Shown here piece by piece: positions 22,959 to 30,259 of a DNA stretch of 64,000 nucleotides. The stretch lies in the NCBI GenBank assembly GCA_019391515.1, contig JAHXQP010000025.1, forward strand, positions 301,412 to 365,411. The letters are read 5' to 3'. Below the pieces are notes generated by a model. That model made no database searches. It was not told the origin of the DNA and worked only from the letters and a program-made list of their open reading frames with translations. Numbering within the stretch: the stretch's first letter is position 1; each line of letters opens with the position of its first letter. Origin of the DNA: Clostridiaceae bacterium. GTDB lineage: Bacteria; Bacillota; Clostridia; Tissierellales; Sporanaerobacteraceae. A program made the position numbers and the translations under genes.

Positions 22959-24422
22959 CTATTTATCTTTACTAGTATCAACTTTAGCAATCTTTCTAGC
23001 CATTTCTTTTTTAGCATCAAGATTACCTTGTCTAGAAATCATAATCCTTTGAGCTTGTGGTGATCCAGCACCATGCATTGATTCAGTTAAATATCCTACA
23101 GCAGCTGAACCTAATGTTATATTTTCAATTAATCTTAAAACTCTCATTCTATTTTCTGTAGAAGTACCTTTGGCTCCAACTAAATATTTTTCTACATATT
23201 TACCAACCTCAGGATGTCTAAAATCTTCTTCTGAAGGCATAGTAACCATCAATCCCCCAGCTATATCTTCTGCATATCTAGCTATTTGATATGGAAATCT
23301 AGTTACATTTTGTTTAGAAACATTAGCTAACAATAAATCTATTAAATAATTACCAGAAGCAGTTTCACTACCTTCTGCAGAACAAGCTACTGCTCCAGCC
23401 CATAGGGTTTCATTTAAATGTGTCATTTCAATTAACTTATCTTTTATATGACTTGCTCTAGGAACACCATTATAATCCGCTGCTAATGCTGCTGCTCCTA
23501 TTAGTACATCACCAACTCCTACTTTACAAGCATAGGATTGTCTATGGTAACCAGCAAATCTTTCTACCATCATTCCTGCATACTTAGCTTCTTTACACAT
23601 AAACACTCTTTCATTAGGTATAAAAACATCATCAAAGATAACTAAAGCTTCTTGCCCACCAAAGGTTGAATTACCTAAATCTATATCTGCACCTTCTTCT
23701 AACTTTCTAGTATCACAAGATTGGCGACCATAAATCATAAATATACCTTCAGCATCCGATGGTATAGCAAAGGACACCGCATAATCCTTATCTGCATCTT
23801 TTAATGCTATAGTAGGCATTACTAAATGCTCATGAGAATTAACTGAACCCGTTTGATGAGCTTTAGCTCCTTTAACTACGATTCCGTCTTCCCTAACTTC
23901 AGTAATCCTTAAATATAAATCTGCATCTTCTTGCTGAGAAGGAGATAAACTTCTGTCTCCCTTAGGATCTGTCATGGCTCCGTCTATAGTTAAATCATTT
24001 TCTTGAACATATAATAAATACTTTTTAAATCTTTCAAAATAATCTGTACCATATTCCTGATCCATTTCATATGTAGTCGAATATATGGCATTAAAAGCAT
24101 CCATACCTACACATCTTTGAAAACAAGAAGCAGTTTTTTGTCCCAATAACCTTTGCATTTTAATTTTTTTCATTAAATCATCTGTACTTTGATGGATATG
24201 ACAGAACCTGTTAATAGGTTCACCGGTTAAATGAGATTTTGTTGTCATTATATCCTTATATTCTTCTTGATTAGCCAAATCATAAGTCATGGCTACAGAA
24301 TTTAAAGATGGCCTTATAATTGGATGATCTACAGGATTCTCCACTAATTCACCAAACATATAAACTTTAATGTCCATTTCTCTTAAGCTTTGAATATACT
24401 CTTCACTTGTTTTAATAGCCAT
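22959..24422 (-). CDS. abfD: 4-hydroxybutyryl-CoA dehydratase / vinylacetyl-CoA isomerase
   Basis: A 487-aa FAD and [4Fe-4S] enzyme of the 4-hydroxyphenylacetate 3-monooxygenase-like fold. It radically dehydrates 4-hydroxybutyryl-CoA to crotonyl-CoA. Candidate cluster ligands are Cys100 and Cys104 (TASCFQRC), and His293 and Cys299 (GYHRQSYACK), close to the ligand positions known from Clostridium aminobutyricum. The FAD region around HLVMPTIAL and the C-terminal ENITLGSAAVGYLTESMHGA are family-typical, and the length is standard. It is the first gene of a five-gene operon with a -24/-12 promoter. The step feeds 4-aminobutyrate or 4-hydroxybutyrate carbon into butyrate formation. Confidence 0.93.
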   Translation of the reverse strand: MAIKTSEEYIQSLREMDIKVYMFGELVENPVDHPIIRPSLNSVAMTYDLANQEEYKDIMTTKSHLTGEPINRFCHIHQSTDDLMKKIKMQRLLGQKTASCFQRCVGMDAFNAIYSTTYEMDQEYGTDYFERFKKYLLYVQENDLTIDGAMTDPKGDRSLSPSQQEDADLYLRITEVREDGIVVKGAKAHQTGSVNSHEHLVMPTIALKDADKDYAVSFAIPSDAEGIFMIYGRQSCDTRKLEEGADIDLGNSTFGGQEALVIFDDVFIPNERVFMCKEAKYAGMMVERFAGYHRQSYACKVGVGDVLIGAAALAADYNGVPRASHIKDKLIEMTHLNETLWAGAVACSAEGSETASGNYLIDLLLANVSKQNVTRFPYQIARYAEDIAGGLMVTMPSEEDFRHPEVGKYVEKYLVGAKGTSTENRMRVLRLIENITLGSAAVGYLTESMHGAGSPQAQRIMISRQGNLDAKKEMARKIAKVDTSKDK

Positions 24423-24477
24423 AAAAACACTCCCTTTTTCAAGTTTTTATTGTATTATCTTTCACCAGTATATAATC

Positions 24478-24492
24478 GCAAATAGCATGCCA
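24478..24492 (-). promoter_or_regulatory. Sigma-54 promoter of the abfD operon
   Basis: The minus strand reads TGGCATGCTATTTGC, matching the -24/-12 consensus TGGCACG-N4-TTGC with GG and GC exactly ten bases apart. It lies about 55 bases before the abfD start. The gene directly upstream encodes a sigma-54-dependent activator. An inverted repeat TTCTC...GAGAA at 24533-24553 may be an activator site. Confidence 0.9.
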
Positions 24493-24587
24493 ATATGTAA
24501 ACACTAATATAAAAACTATATAAACATCCTATTTCTCAACAGTTATAGAGAACTATATAATAAATTAAGTAATATAATATATGTTGA

Positions 24588-24602
24588 AAATTTCTGAAAA
24601 AT
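24588..24602. promoter_or_regulatory. Candidate CodY-type box upstream of abfD
   Basis: AAATTTCTGAAAAAT matches 13 of 15 positions of the CodY consensus (AATTTTC-W-GAAAATT). It lies about 95 bases upstream of the sigma-54 promoter and just after the activator gene. AT-richness raises the chance rate, so this is only a candidate. Confidence 0.35.
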
Positions 24603-24702
24603 CAAGCGTTTCTGCAATATAAAAATATATATACTGAATAAATGGCTATTTTAACAAGTTAAATCAAGGAAGCTTTTTTGAGATAAAGTTGCAAGAATGC
24701 AA

Positions 24703-26136
24703 TCACCATACTATATATCCTTCTTTTTCGTATTTTTGTCTTTTCCTAACAAAAGTTGAGGGGTGAATATCTAGAAGTTTAGCAGCGTCTTTTACAGTTC
24801 CTGCTTCTTCATAAGCTTTTTTTATAAGATGGGATTCTATAATAGATGTAGCCTTATCTATAGGCATAACATCTATATCTTTATAAGCAAGAGATGTATT
24901 TTGCATATAATCAGGAATATCACTAATAGTCACTCTATTGCCAGCACACATAACAAATAATCTTTCCATCAAATTTTCTAACTCTCTAACATTTCCAGGC
25001 CAATCATATTTATAAAAAATATTTAATACATCTTTATCTATATAAATTCTATTTTCATATTTATTTTCTAATTTATTAATAAAATAATTGACTAAAGAAA
25101 TAATATCTTCCCTTCTTTCTCTCAAAGGTAATATTTTTATAGGTATAACATTTAACCTATAATAAAGATCTTCCCTAAATTTCTTTTCTTTAACCATTTG
25201 TTTAATATCCCTATTAGTAGCAGCTATGATTCTGACATTAACATCTGTTTCTTTCTCTGAACCTATCCTCCTAATCTTTCCATCTTGTAAAACAGATAGA
25301 AGTTTAGGTTGCATTTCTAATGGTAATTCGGCTATCTCATCTAAAAATAAAGTTCCTCTATTAGCTTGCTCAAAAATTCCTTTTTTACCTTTATTAGAGG
25401 CACCAGTAAATGCTCCTTTCTCATAACCAAAAAGTTCTGATTCAATTAAAGTAGATGGTATGGAAGCACAATTAAGTTGAACAAAATTTTCTTCAGATCT
25501 ATTGCTATTGTTATGTATATATTCAGCAAACAAACCTTTGCCTACTCCAGTTTCTCCTGTAATAAATATAGTGGTATCATACTTAGCAACTTTTTTAATC
25601 TTTTCAATAAGCAGTTCTGTTTTCTTTGATTTATAAACTATTCCATATTCAGAATTATTTTTTTCTTTTAGTTTAGAAATTTCATTTTCTTTTTCAATAA
25701 TTTCATTTCTTAAGTTTATTAGCTCAGTTATATCTCTGACTATAGTTACTATATATTCAATACTTTGATCCTTTCCAAATATAGGAGTACTAGTTATAAG
25801 AGCAACCCTGCCATTGTTTAACGTTTGTTGCATACTAATAGCTCGTTTAAGCTTAATAGCCTCTATAGTTCCTGAAGAATCTATAAGACCTTCATCTACA
25901 ACTTGATATATAGTTTTTCCTAGAAATTCTTTACGAGGAGTACCACTGATTCTTTCATAAGCTAAATTTACACAAATAGTATTAGTATCTTTATCAGTAA
26001 TATAAACACCATCAGCTAAGTGTTCAACAACAGTCTCTAGTTTATGTAAATTCTTTTCAGTCAGTATGATTTTTTTAATCAATTCATCCTTTGTATAATC
26101 ATAATAAGACTTATCAGCAATTAAGGTATTTACCAT
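24703..26136 (-). CDS. Sigma-54-dependent PAS-domain activator of the 4-hydroxybutyrate operon
   Basis: About 477 aa. An N-terminal PAS domain (about 30-150, HLADGVYITDKDTNTICVN) leads by a coiled linker to an AAA+ sigma-54 interaction domain (about 165-400) and a C-terminal Fis-type HTH (AAKLLDIHPSTFVRKR). Walker A GETGVGKG, the GAFTGA loop (YEKGAFTGASNKG) and Walker B LFLDEIAEL are intact, so it should activate open-complex formation. It lacks a response-regulator receiver; the PAS domain probably senses a small molecule. It lies immediately upstream of the -24/-12 promoter of abfD. ATG at 26136 fits AAAGGAGG best. Confidence 0.92.
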   Translation of the reverse strand: MVNTLIADKSYYDYTKDELIKKIILTEKNLHKLETVVEHLADGVYITDKDTNTICVNLAYERISGTPRKEFLGKTIYQVVDEGLIDSSGTIEAIKLKRAISMQQTLNNGRVALITSTPIFGKDQSIEYIVTIVRDITELINLRNEIIEKENEISKLKEKNNSEYGIVYKSKKTELLIEKIKKVAKYDTTIFITGETGVGKGLFAEYIHNNSNRSEENFVQLNCASIPSTLIESELFGYEKGAFTGASNKGKKGIFEQANRGTLFLDEIAELPLEMQPKLLSVLQDGKIRRIGSEKETDVNVRIIAATNRDIKQMVKEKKFREDLYYRLNVIPIKILPLRERREDIISLVNYFINKLENKYENRIYIDKDVLNIFYKYDWPGNVRELENLMERLFVMCAGNRVTISDIPDYMQNTSLAYKDIDVMPIDKATSIIESHLIKKAYEEAGTVKDAAKLLDIHPSTFVRKRQKYEKEGYIVW

Positions 26137-26165
26137 GATCATCCTCCTTTGTTAAAAACATAACA

Positions 26166-26202
26166 AATATGATTAAGAAATTAATAATTTGTTAATCATA
26201 TT
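26166..26202. promoter_or_regulatory. Inverted repeat upstream of sigma-54 activator gene
   Basis: AATATGATTAA (26166-26176) and TTAATCATATT (26192-26202) are perfect 11-base complements, 24 bases upstream of the activator start. It may be an operator for that gene. Confidence 0.4.
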
Positions 26203-26466
26203 CTAATTTTATCTTAAATAAAAATAAGAATCAAAATAAATTATACATACGAACCCAGTCAACACAAAACATAATAAATAACTTCACAATTCTATCTACA
26301 GAATATTACCTGTACAGTATATCACTCATGTAATACTAAAAAGTAGTGAAAAGAAAAGATAATTATTGGAATAGACCTCCTACACTAATTCCAAACTAAG
26401 TTTTTGCAATTTTTGAAAATACCAAGGTAGCAATAAACTAAATATCAACAGTATTATTCTAAAATA

Positions 26467-26509
26467 AAAAAGTCTTGAATCCTTTATTCCTAAAGGTTTC
26501 AAGGCTCTT
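26467..26509 (-). terminator. Double-stem hairpin family, copy 2
   Basis: AAGTCTTGA and TCAAGGCTC-type arms form the outer stem, and CCTTTA/TAAAGG forms a perfect inner stem around a short loop. A T-run follows on the plus strand. It is related to the hairpins at 12447, 27417, 30083 and 34155. It lies beyond the 71-base repeat downstream of the XRE/DUF2975 genes. Confidence 0.65.
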
Positions 26510-26520
26510 CTTTTTTTCAA

Positions 26521-26591
26521 GCAGTAGATTTCATCAATTTCATTTGTTCGCTTTGCTCACATGAAATTGTAAATCCCTGTAGGGGTAGTAC
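26521..26591. repeat. 71-base dispersed repeat, copy 1
   Basis: This segment is 66/71 identical to 35997-36067. It contains an internal hairpin, CAATTTCAT/ATGAAATTG, flanked by GATTT/AAATC, and ends GGGGTAGTAC. Both copies lie directly beside a terminator hairpin downstream of a minus-strand gene, suggesting a small non-coding mobile or REP-type element. Confidence 0.75.
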
Positions 26592-26600
26592 TTGATAAAA

Positions 26601-26816
26601 CTATTTCTCTGAATCTATATCTTTATACTCCAATATATCACCTGGTTGACATTGCAGCTCACGGCAAATTGCTTCCAATGTTGAAAATCGAATTGCTTTT
26701 GCTTTGTTATTTTTAAGTATTGATAAATTTGAATTTGTAATACCTACCCTTTCTGACAATTCATTGAGACTTATCTTTCTTTTCGCCATCATTACATCTA
26801 AATTTACAATAATCAC
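26601..26816 (-). CDS. Small XRE-family regulator (YozG-like)
   Basis: A 71-aa protein that is essentially one helix-turn-helix domain (SLNELSERVGITNSNLSILK, then RFSTLEAICRELQCQPGDIL), the YozG/HTH_26 type. GTG start after GGGGG. It lies 10 bases after the DUF2975 membrane protein gene. This pairing of DUF2975 with a tiny XRE regulator is widespread in Firmicutes. It probably controls its own pair; the physiological role is unknown. Confidence 0.85.
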   Translation of the reverse strand: MIIVNLDVMMAKRKISLNELSERVGITNSNLSILKNNKAKAIRFSTLEAICRELQCQPGDILEYKDIDSEK

Positions 26817-26826
26817 TATAATCCCC

Positions 26827-27300
26827 CTATACTGTTAAATCATTTTCATCTTTGATTTCCATAGCCATTCTAAATACATCACTTAATATAAAAGACAAAA
26901 TACTTAGGACCAAGTACAAGAAGAATATAGGCTTTAAAGATCCATATGATGTCGATATAATTTGAAGTCCTGAATGGTTTGGGTTAGGATAGTTCATAAT
27001 GGCATCCATAACTCCAACAATAAAAATATAGTAACCAATTCTTTTGAAATAAACAGTATTATCACGATTAAAAGGGTCCTTTTTCCTTATTGATTCCAAA
27101 ATCTTTTTTAGTGTAAATACAATTACAAAGTAACCGCCAGAAAATATTAGCCCCATTACGATTCGTAAAATGGTATCTATTTTTCTCCCGTTTCCTTCCA
27201 CAAGTGCATAAGAAATTATGCCTACAAATGATAAAATGGTACCTAATAATATAAGGTTAAGAATACCTTTCAAAAAGCTAAGCCTATTATCATTTTTCAT
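26827..27300 (-). CDS. DUF2975 membrane protein
   Basis: A 157-aa protein with four predicted helices and the DUF2975 pattern (LKKILESIRKKDPFNRDN between helices 2 and 3, then YFKRIGYYIF). Function unknown; such proteins are nearly always encoded with a YozG-like regulator, as here. GGGAG precedes the ATG at eight bases. Confidence 0.82.
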   Translation of the reverse strand: MKNDNRLSFLKGILNLILLGTILSFVGIISYALVEGNGRKIDTILRIVMGLIFSGGYFVIVFTLKKILESIRKKDPFNRDNTVYFKRIGYYIFIVGVMDAIMNYPNPNHSGLQIISTSYGSLKPIFFLYLVLSILSFILSDVFRMAMEIKDENDLTV

Positions 27301-27416
27301 TACAACAACTCCCTTCGATTATCATAATAATATTATACTATGGTTTTTGTTGTTAATCAATGAATAATTTATGTTTATTAATAAAATATACTTGCTTAAA
27401 GGCAATATTAAAATAT

Positions 27417-27457
27417 AAAAGTCTTGATACCCTTGTTTGCAAAGACATCAAGACTTT
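27417..27457 (-). terminator. Double-stem hairpin family, copy 3
   Basis: AAAAGTCTTGA and TCAAGACTTT form the outer stem, and CTTG...CAAAG can form a shorter inner stem. It is located between the Ltp-repeat protein gene and the DUF2975 gene. Confidence 0.65.
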
Positions 27458-27531
27458 CATGGATTCATTTATTTTTTTATGTAGCCCTTTCACTGTTTCT
27501 GTAAATTTATTCGAGAAAAATATAACTATAT

Positions 27532-28185
27532 TTAATCATCTAAATGTTCAATTGCATAATCTGCTTCCTCTTTAGTAAACTTCTCTCCATGCTCTGAGGC
27601 CAACTGATCCCTAATTGCTTCGGGGGACATTGACATCGTTTCTTGATAAGTTTTTGCTTTTGCTAGTGCATTCGCATTCCAATCTGCTTTAATATTATCA
27701 ATGGCATATTGAGCCTCTTCTTTAGTAAATTTTTCCCCATGCTCTGAAGTTAACTGATCGTAAATACCCTGTTTTGACATATGCATTGTTTTTGAATATG
27801 TTTCTGCTTTTTTTAAAGCATTCGCATTCCAGTCTACTTTAATATTGTCAATAGCGTACTGTCCTGCTTCTTCACTAAATTTTTCACCATGCTCTGAAGT
27901 CAACTGATCATAAATACTTATTTTAGACATATGCATTGTCTTTGAATATGTTTCTGCTTTTCTTAATGCCGATTTATATTCAGTTGGTACATCATCTTTT
28001 TTAGACTCCTCTTTTTCATCTGACATCTCTTCTTTTTTTTCATCTAATTTTACATCTTCTTTTACATTTGTTTCATTTTCTTTTACATCAGGTTCATTAT
28101 CATTTAATGCAGAACCCACTATACCAATTGCAATAAAAATAATAATATAAAACCACCATTTTTTCCAAATTGGCTTTTTCTTCAT
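27532..28185 (-). CDS. Membrane-anchored protein with three Ltp-type repeats
   Basis: A 217-aa protein. A basic N-terminus and a single membrane helix (about 10-27) lead to an acidic linker (30-66) and three tandem repeats of about 50 aa (70-119, 120-169, 170-217). Each has a KAxTYxxTMxMS...IxDQLxSEHGEKF...YAI pattern. This is the host-cell-surface-exposed lipoprotein (Ltp, PF07553-like) repeat. In the streptococcal phage protein Ltp, such repeats block phage DNA injection. Here there is no lipobox Cys, so anchoring is by a helix. A superinfection-exclusion or surface role is inference. The repeats are also near-identical in DNA. Confidence 0.85.
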   Translation of the reverse strand: MKKKPIWKKWWFYIIIFIAIGIVGSALNDNEPDVKENETNVKEDVKLDEKKEEMSDEKEESKKDDVPTEYKSALRKAETYSKTMHMSKISIYDQLTSEHGEKFSEEAGQYAIDNIKVDWNANALKKAETYSKTMHMSKQGIYDQLTSEHGEKFTKEEAQYAIDNIKADWNANALAKAKTYQETMSMSPEAIRDQLASEHGEKFTKEEADYAIEHLDD

Positions 28186-28300
28186 CTTTTTTTCCCCCCT
28201 TTAAAATTATTATATATATTCGAGTTATAATGATATTTTATGTCATTATTGTACCATCTTCTCAAATAAATGTCATTTATTTATTAGCACTTTCTCTTCA

Positions 28301-29803
28301 CTAATCAATTTCGTAGCTTTTACATCTTTCTACTTCCTTTATGTACCTCCATGTCTCTCCTTTATCCTCAGATTGATACAACGCCTTGATTCCACCTTTA
28401 TAATCCCCATCTTGTCCTTGACCTACTAATAAATAGAAATTCCCATTTTCCACAAAAGGCTTTTCAGGAAAATCAAATGGATTATAGGTTTCAGTTTCAG
28501 TCAAATGAACTTCAATCTTTGGAAAACATACCTTTTGAAAAGAAAGTCCCCCATCTTCAGTTCTATACAGTTCTGCAAAAGACCCCCCACTATGGGACAG
28601 TCCTATAAACCCTAGGTTTTTATTGATATATGTAATCCCACTAGACACTCCAGCGCTATTTAAAAAAGGATCCTGATTTATAGTTTCCCAAGTATATCCC
28701 CCATCTTGTGTTTGAAGTAGGGCATAAAATCGACTACCTAAGGCTGCATCTACTACAGATAGTTGATATCCTAGATTTTCATCTAAAAAGAAAGTTTCTT
28801 CTCCTTCATTATAGCTATAACCTATATCCCATTGATTATTAAGTTGTTCATCATCTTTTCTCTCAGGACCTCTGTGATTATTATGAATAAAGCGTACAGG
28901 TGTTATACTGTCCTCCCTACGTGGTACATAAATAGATACGGTATAACCTTCAATTTCATCATTTAAAGGCTCCAGTTGTTTTGTCTCTCCATTTTCATCA
29001 ATATAAATAATTCCTTCACTGTTATAACCCCAGTTGCGAAAACCTGTATATAAAATACCATATTGTTCTTCACTCCACCCACTAACTGTTTTTTCAAGTG
29101 AAATCCATTGTGCAAGATCCATTAGGGGTTGTAGTTTCTTTTCTTCATTATAATTGGCATCCACATAACCATTTAGATAGACGGTCACATCTTTTCCTTT
29201 ATTTCTATCATAAGTTATAAGGAAACTTTGTGTTTTATCCTCCTGATCTTTTCCATACAAAAATGTATCTAAGGATATAATCTGGCCATCTTTATTAAAT
29301 TTTAATCGAAAGTCAGTGGAAACATATAATTCTTTTGGTAAGGTTATCTGTTTTTGTATATCCTCAAAAATACCTTCCAAACTATCATGGTAAATATTAT
29401 CATGAACAAACTCTATTTTACGTTTATTTTTTAGTTCATGGATAAACCATGATAATTTACCTTGATAGTTAATCGCACTTTGGTAGATCTTTGTGCCCGT
29501 AGTTAAAGTAACTAACAATAAAATAGTTAATGCCGTAAAATACCATGCCTTACCTATTCTCAATTTATTGGTCTCTAGGTAATTCTTTTCGCTCAAGTTC
29601 TTTCTCTCTTTTTTGCTTCTATAGAAACACCATAAGAACCAAACTACCAAAAAAATAATTCCCCCTAAAATAATGGGAATTTTTCTTTTCAGTCCTCCAT
29701 ATTGAAAAAGGGAATATAAATAAAAACAAACTATACTATAGATAACTAATACTAATGGATTCAAAACTATAGCTCGAAACAAATAATTCTTCTTTTTATA
29801 CAA
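28301..29803 (-). CDS. Membrane protein with extracytoplasmic BNR/sialidase-like propeller
   Basis: A 500-aa protein with three N-terminal membrane helices (about 9-28, 38-60 and 87-108) and a large outside domain. Asp-box-like repeats (QDGGYTWETI, EDGGLSFQKV, DKGETWRYIK) and beta-rich spacing indicate a propeller like those of BNR or photosystem-assembly-type proteins. No catalytic sialidase residues can be assigned. TTG start with GGGGG eight bases upstream. It stands alone, and the function is unknown. The propeller may bind a glycan or protein at the cell surface. Confidence 0.7.
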   Translation of the reverse strand: MYKKKNYLFRAIVLNPLVLVIYSIVCFYLYSLFQYGGLKRKIPIILGGIIFLVVWFLWCFYRSKKERKNLSEKNYLETNKLRIGKAWYFTALTILLLVTLTTGTKIYQSAINYQGKLSWFIHELKNKRKIEFVHDNIYHDSLEGIFEDIQKQITLPKELYVSTDFRLKFNKDGQIISLDTFLYGKDQEDKTQSFLITYDRNKGKDVTVYLNGYVDANYNEEKKLQPLMDLAQWISLEKTVSGWSEEQYGILYTGFRNWGYNSEGIIYIDENGETKQLEPLNDEIEGYTVSIYVPRREDSITPVRFIHNNHRGPERKDDEQLNNQWDIGYSYNEGEETFFLDENLGYQLSVVDAALGSRFYALLQTQDGGYTWETINQDPFLNSAGVSSGITYINKNLGFIGLSHSGGSFAELYRTEDGGLSFQKVCFPKIEVHLTETETYNPFDFPEKPFVENGNFYLLVGQGQDGDYKGGIKALYQSEDKGETWRYIKEVERCKSYEID

Positions 29804-30259
29804 TAGAATTTCCCCCTAACCATTTCTTAAATCTCTGTTTTTTATGGTACCAAAATCGTATCGTAGTTTACTATTTATATAGACTACAATCTACCTATTT
29901 TCAAAATAATATTTTTACAATATCTTCATCATTTCCAACTTCCTATCTACTTTTTTTATTTTCATCTAGGAACCTTAAATTATATTATATACTATTTGTT
30001 TATTTAGTATATAACTGATATTCAATAAATCTAAAATTATTAATATATTTAAGTAGTGTTAATTTAATTATTTTAAAATAATAAAGTCTTGGTTCCTTGT
30101 TTCCAGAGGTTCCAAGACTTTTGGGTATTACTCCTACTCAACTTTTTTAGATTTATTCTAGTTTTAAATGTGTATTTTTCAAAGGTTGTAGAATTAATAT
30201 TTATATGGCTTATAGAATACAGTAATTATTATTCCTGAGGTAATTCTATATCTATTTCT
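29804..30259. other. Intergenic region
   Basis: A 456-base AT-rich gap without an ORF. It holds the hairpin at 30083-30122. Its right part (about 30135-30190) resembles the segment after the 34155 hairpin (TTTATTCTA, GTGTATTTTT), so the repeated unit extends beyond the hairpin itself. Nothing else is recognised. Confidence 0.55.
30083..30122 (-). terminator. Double-stem hairpin family, copy 4
   Basis: AAAGTCTTGG and CCAAGACTTT form a perfect 10-bp outer stem, with CCT...AGG inside. It lies downstream of the MMPL exporter gene and shares about 60 bases of flanking similarity with copy 5 at 34155. Confidence 0.7.

Larger units (their letters stand above)
26143..26600. other. Intergenic region with dyads and repeats
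   Basis: This 458-base gap has no gene. Upstream of the activator start are nested inverted repeats, AATATGATTAA/TTAATCATATT (26166-26202) and TAACAAAT/ATTTGTTA (26161-26194), which could be an operator. Farther right it holds a terminator-family hairpin (26467-26509) and a 71-base repeat (26521-26591). Confidence 0.6.

Noticed and set aside
27532..28185. Tandem 150-base DNA repeats considered as a CRISPR or non-coding repeat array
   Set aside because: The repeats are in frame inside one ORF and encode three Ltp-type protein domains; there are no spacer-repeat units.
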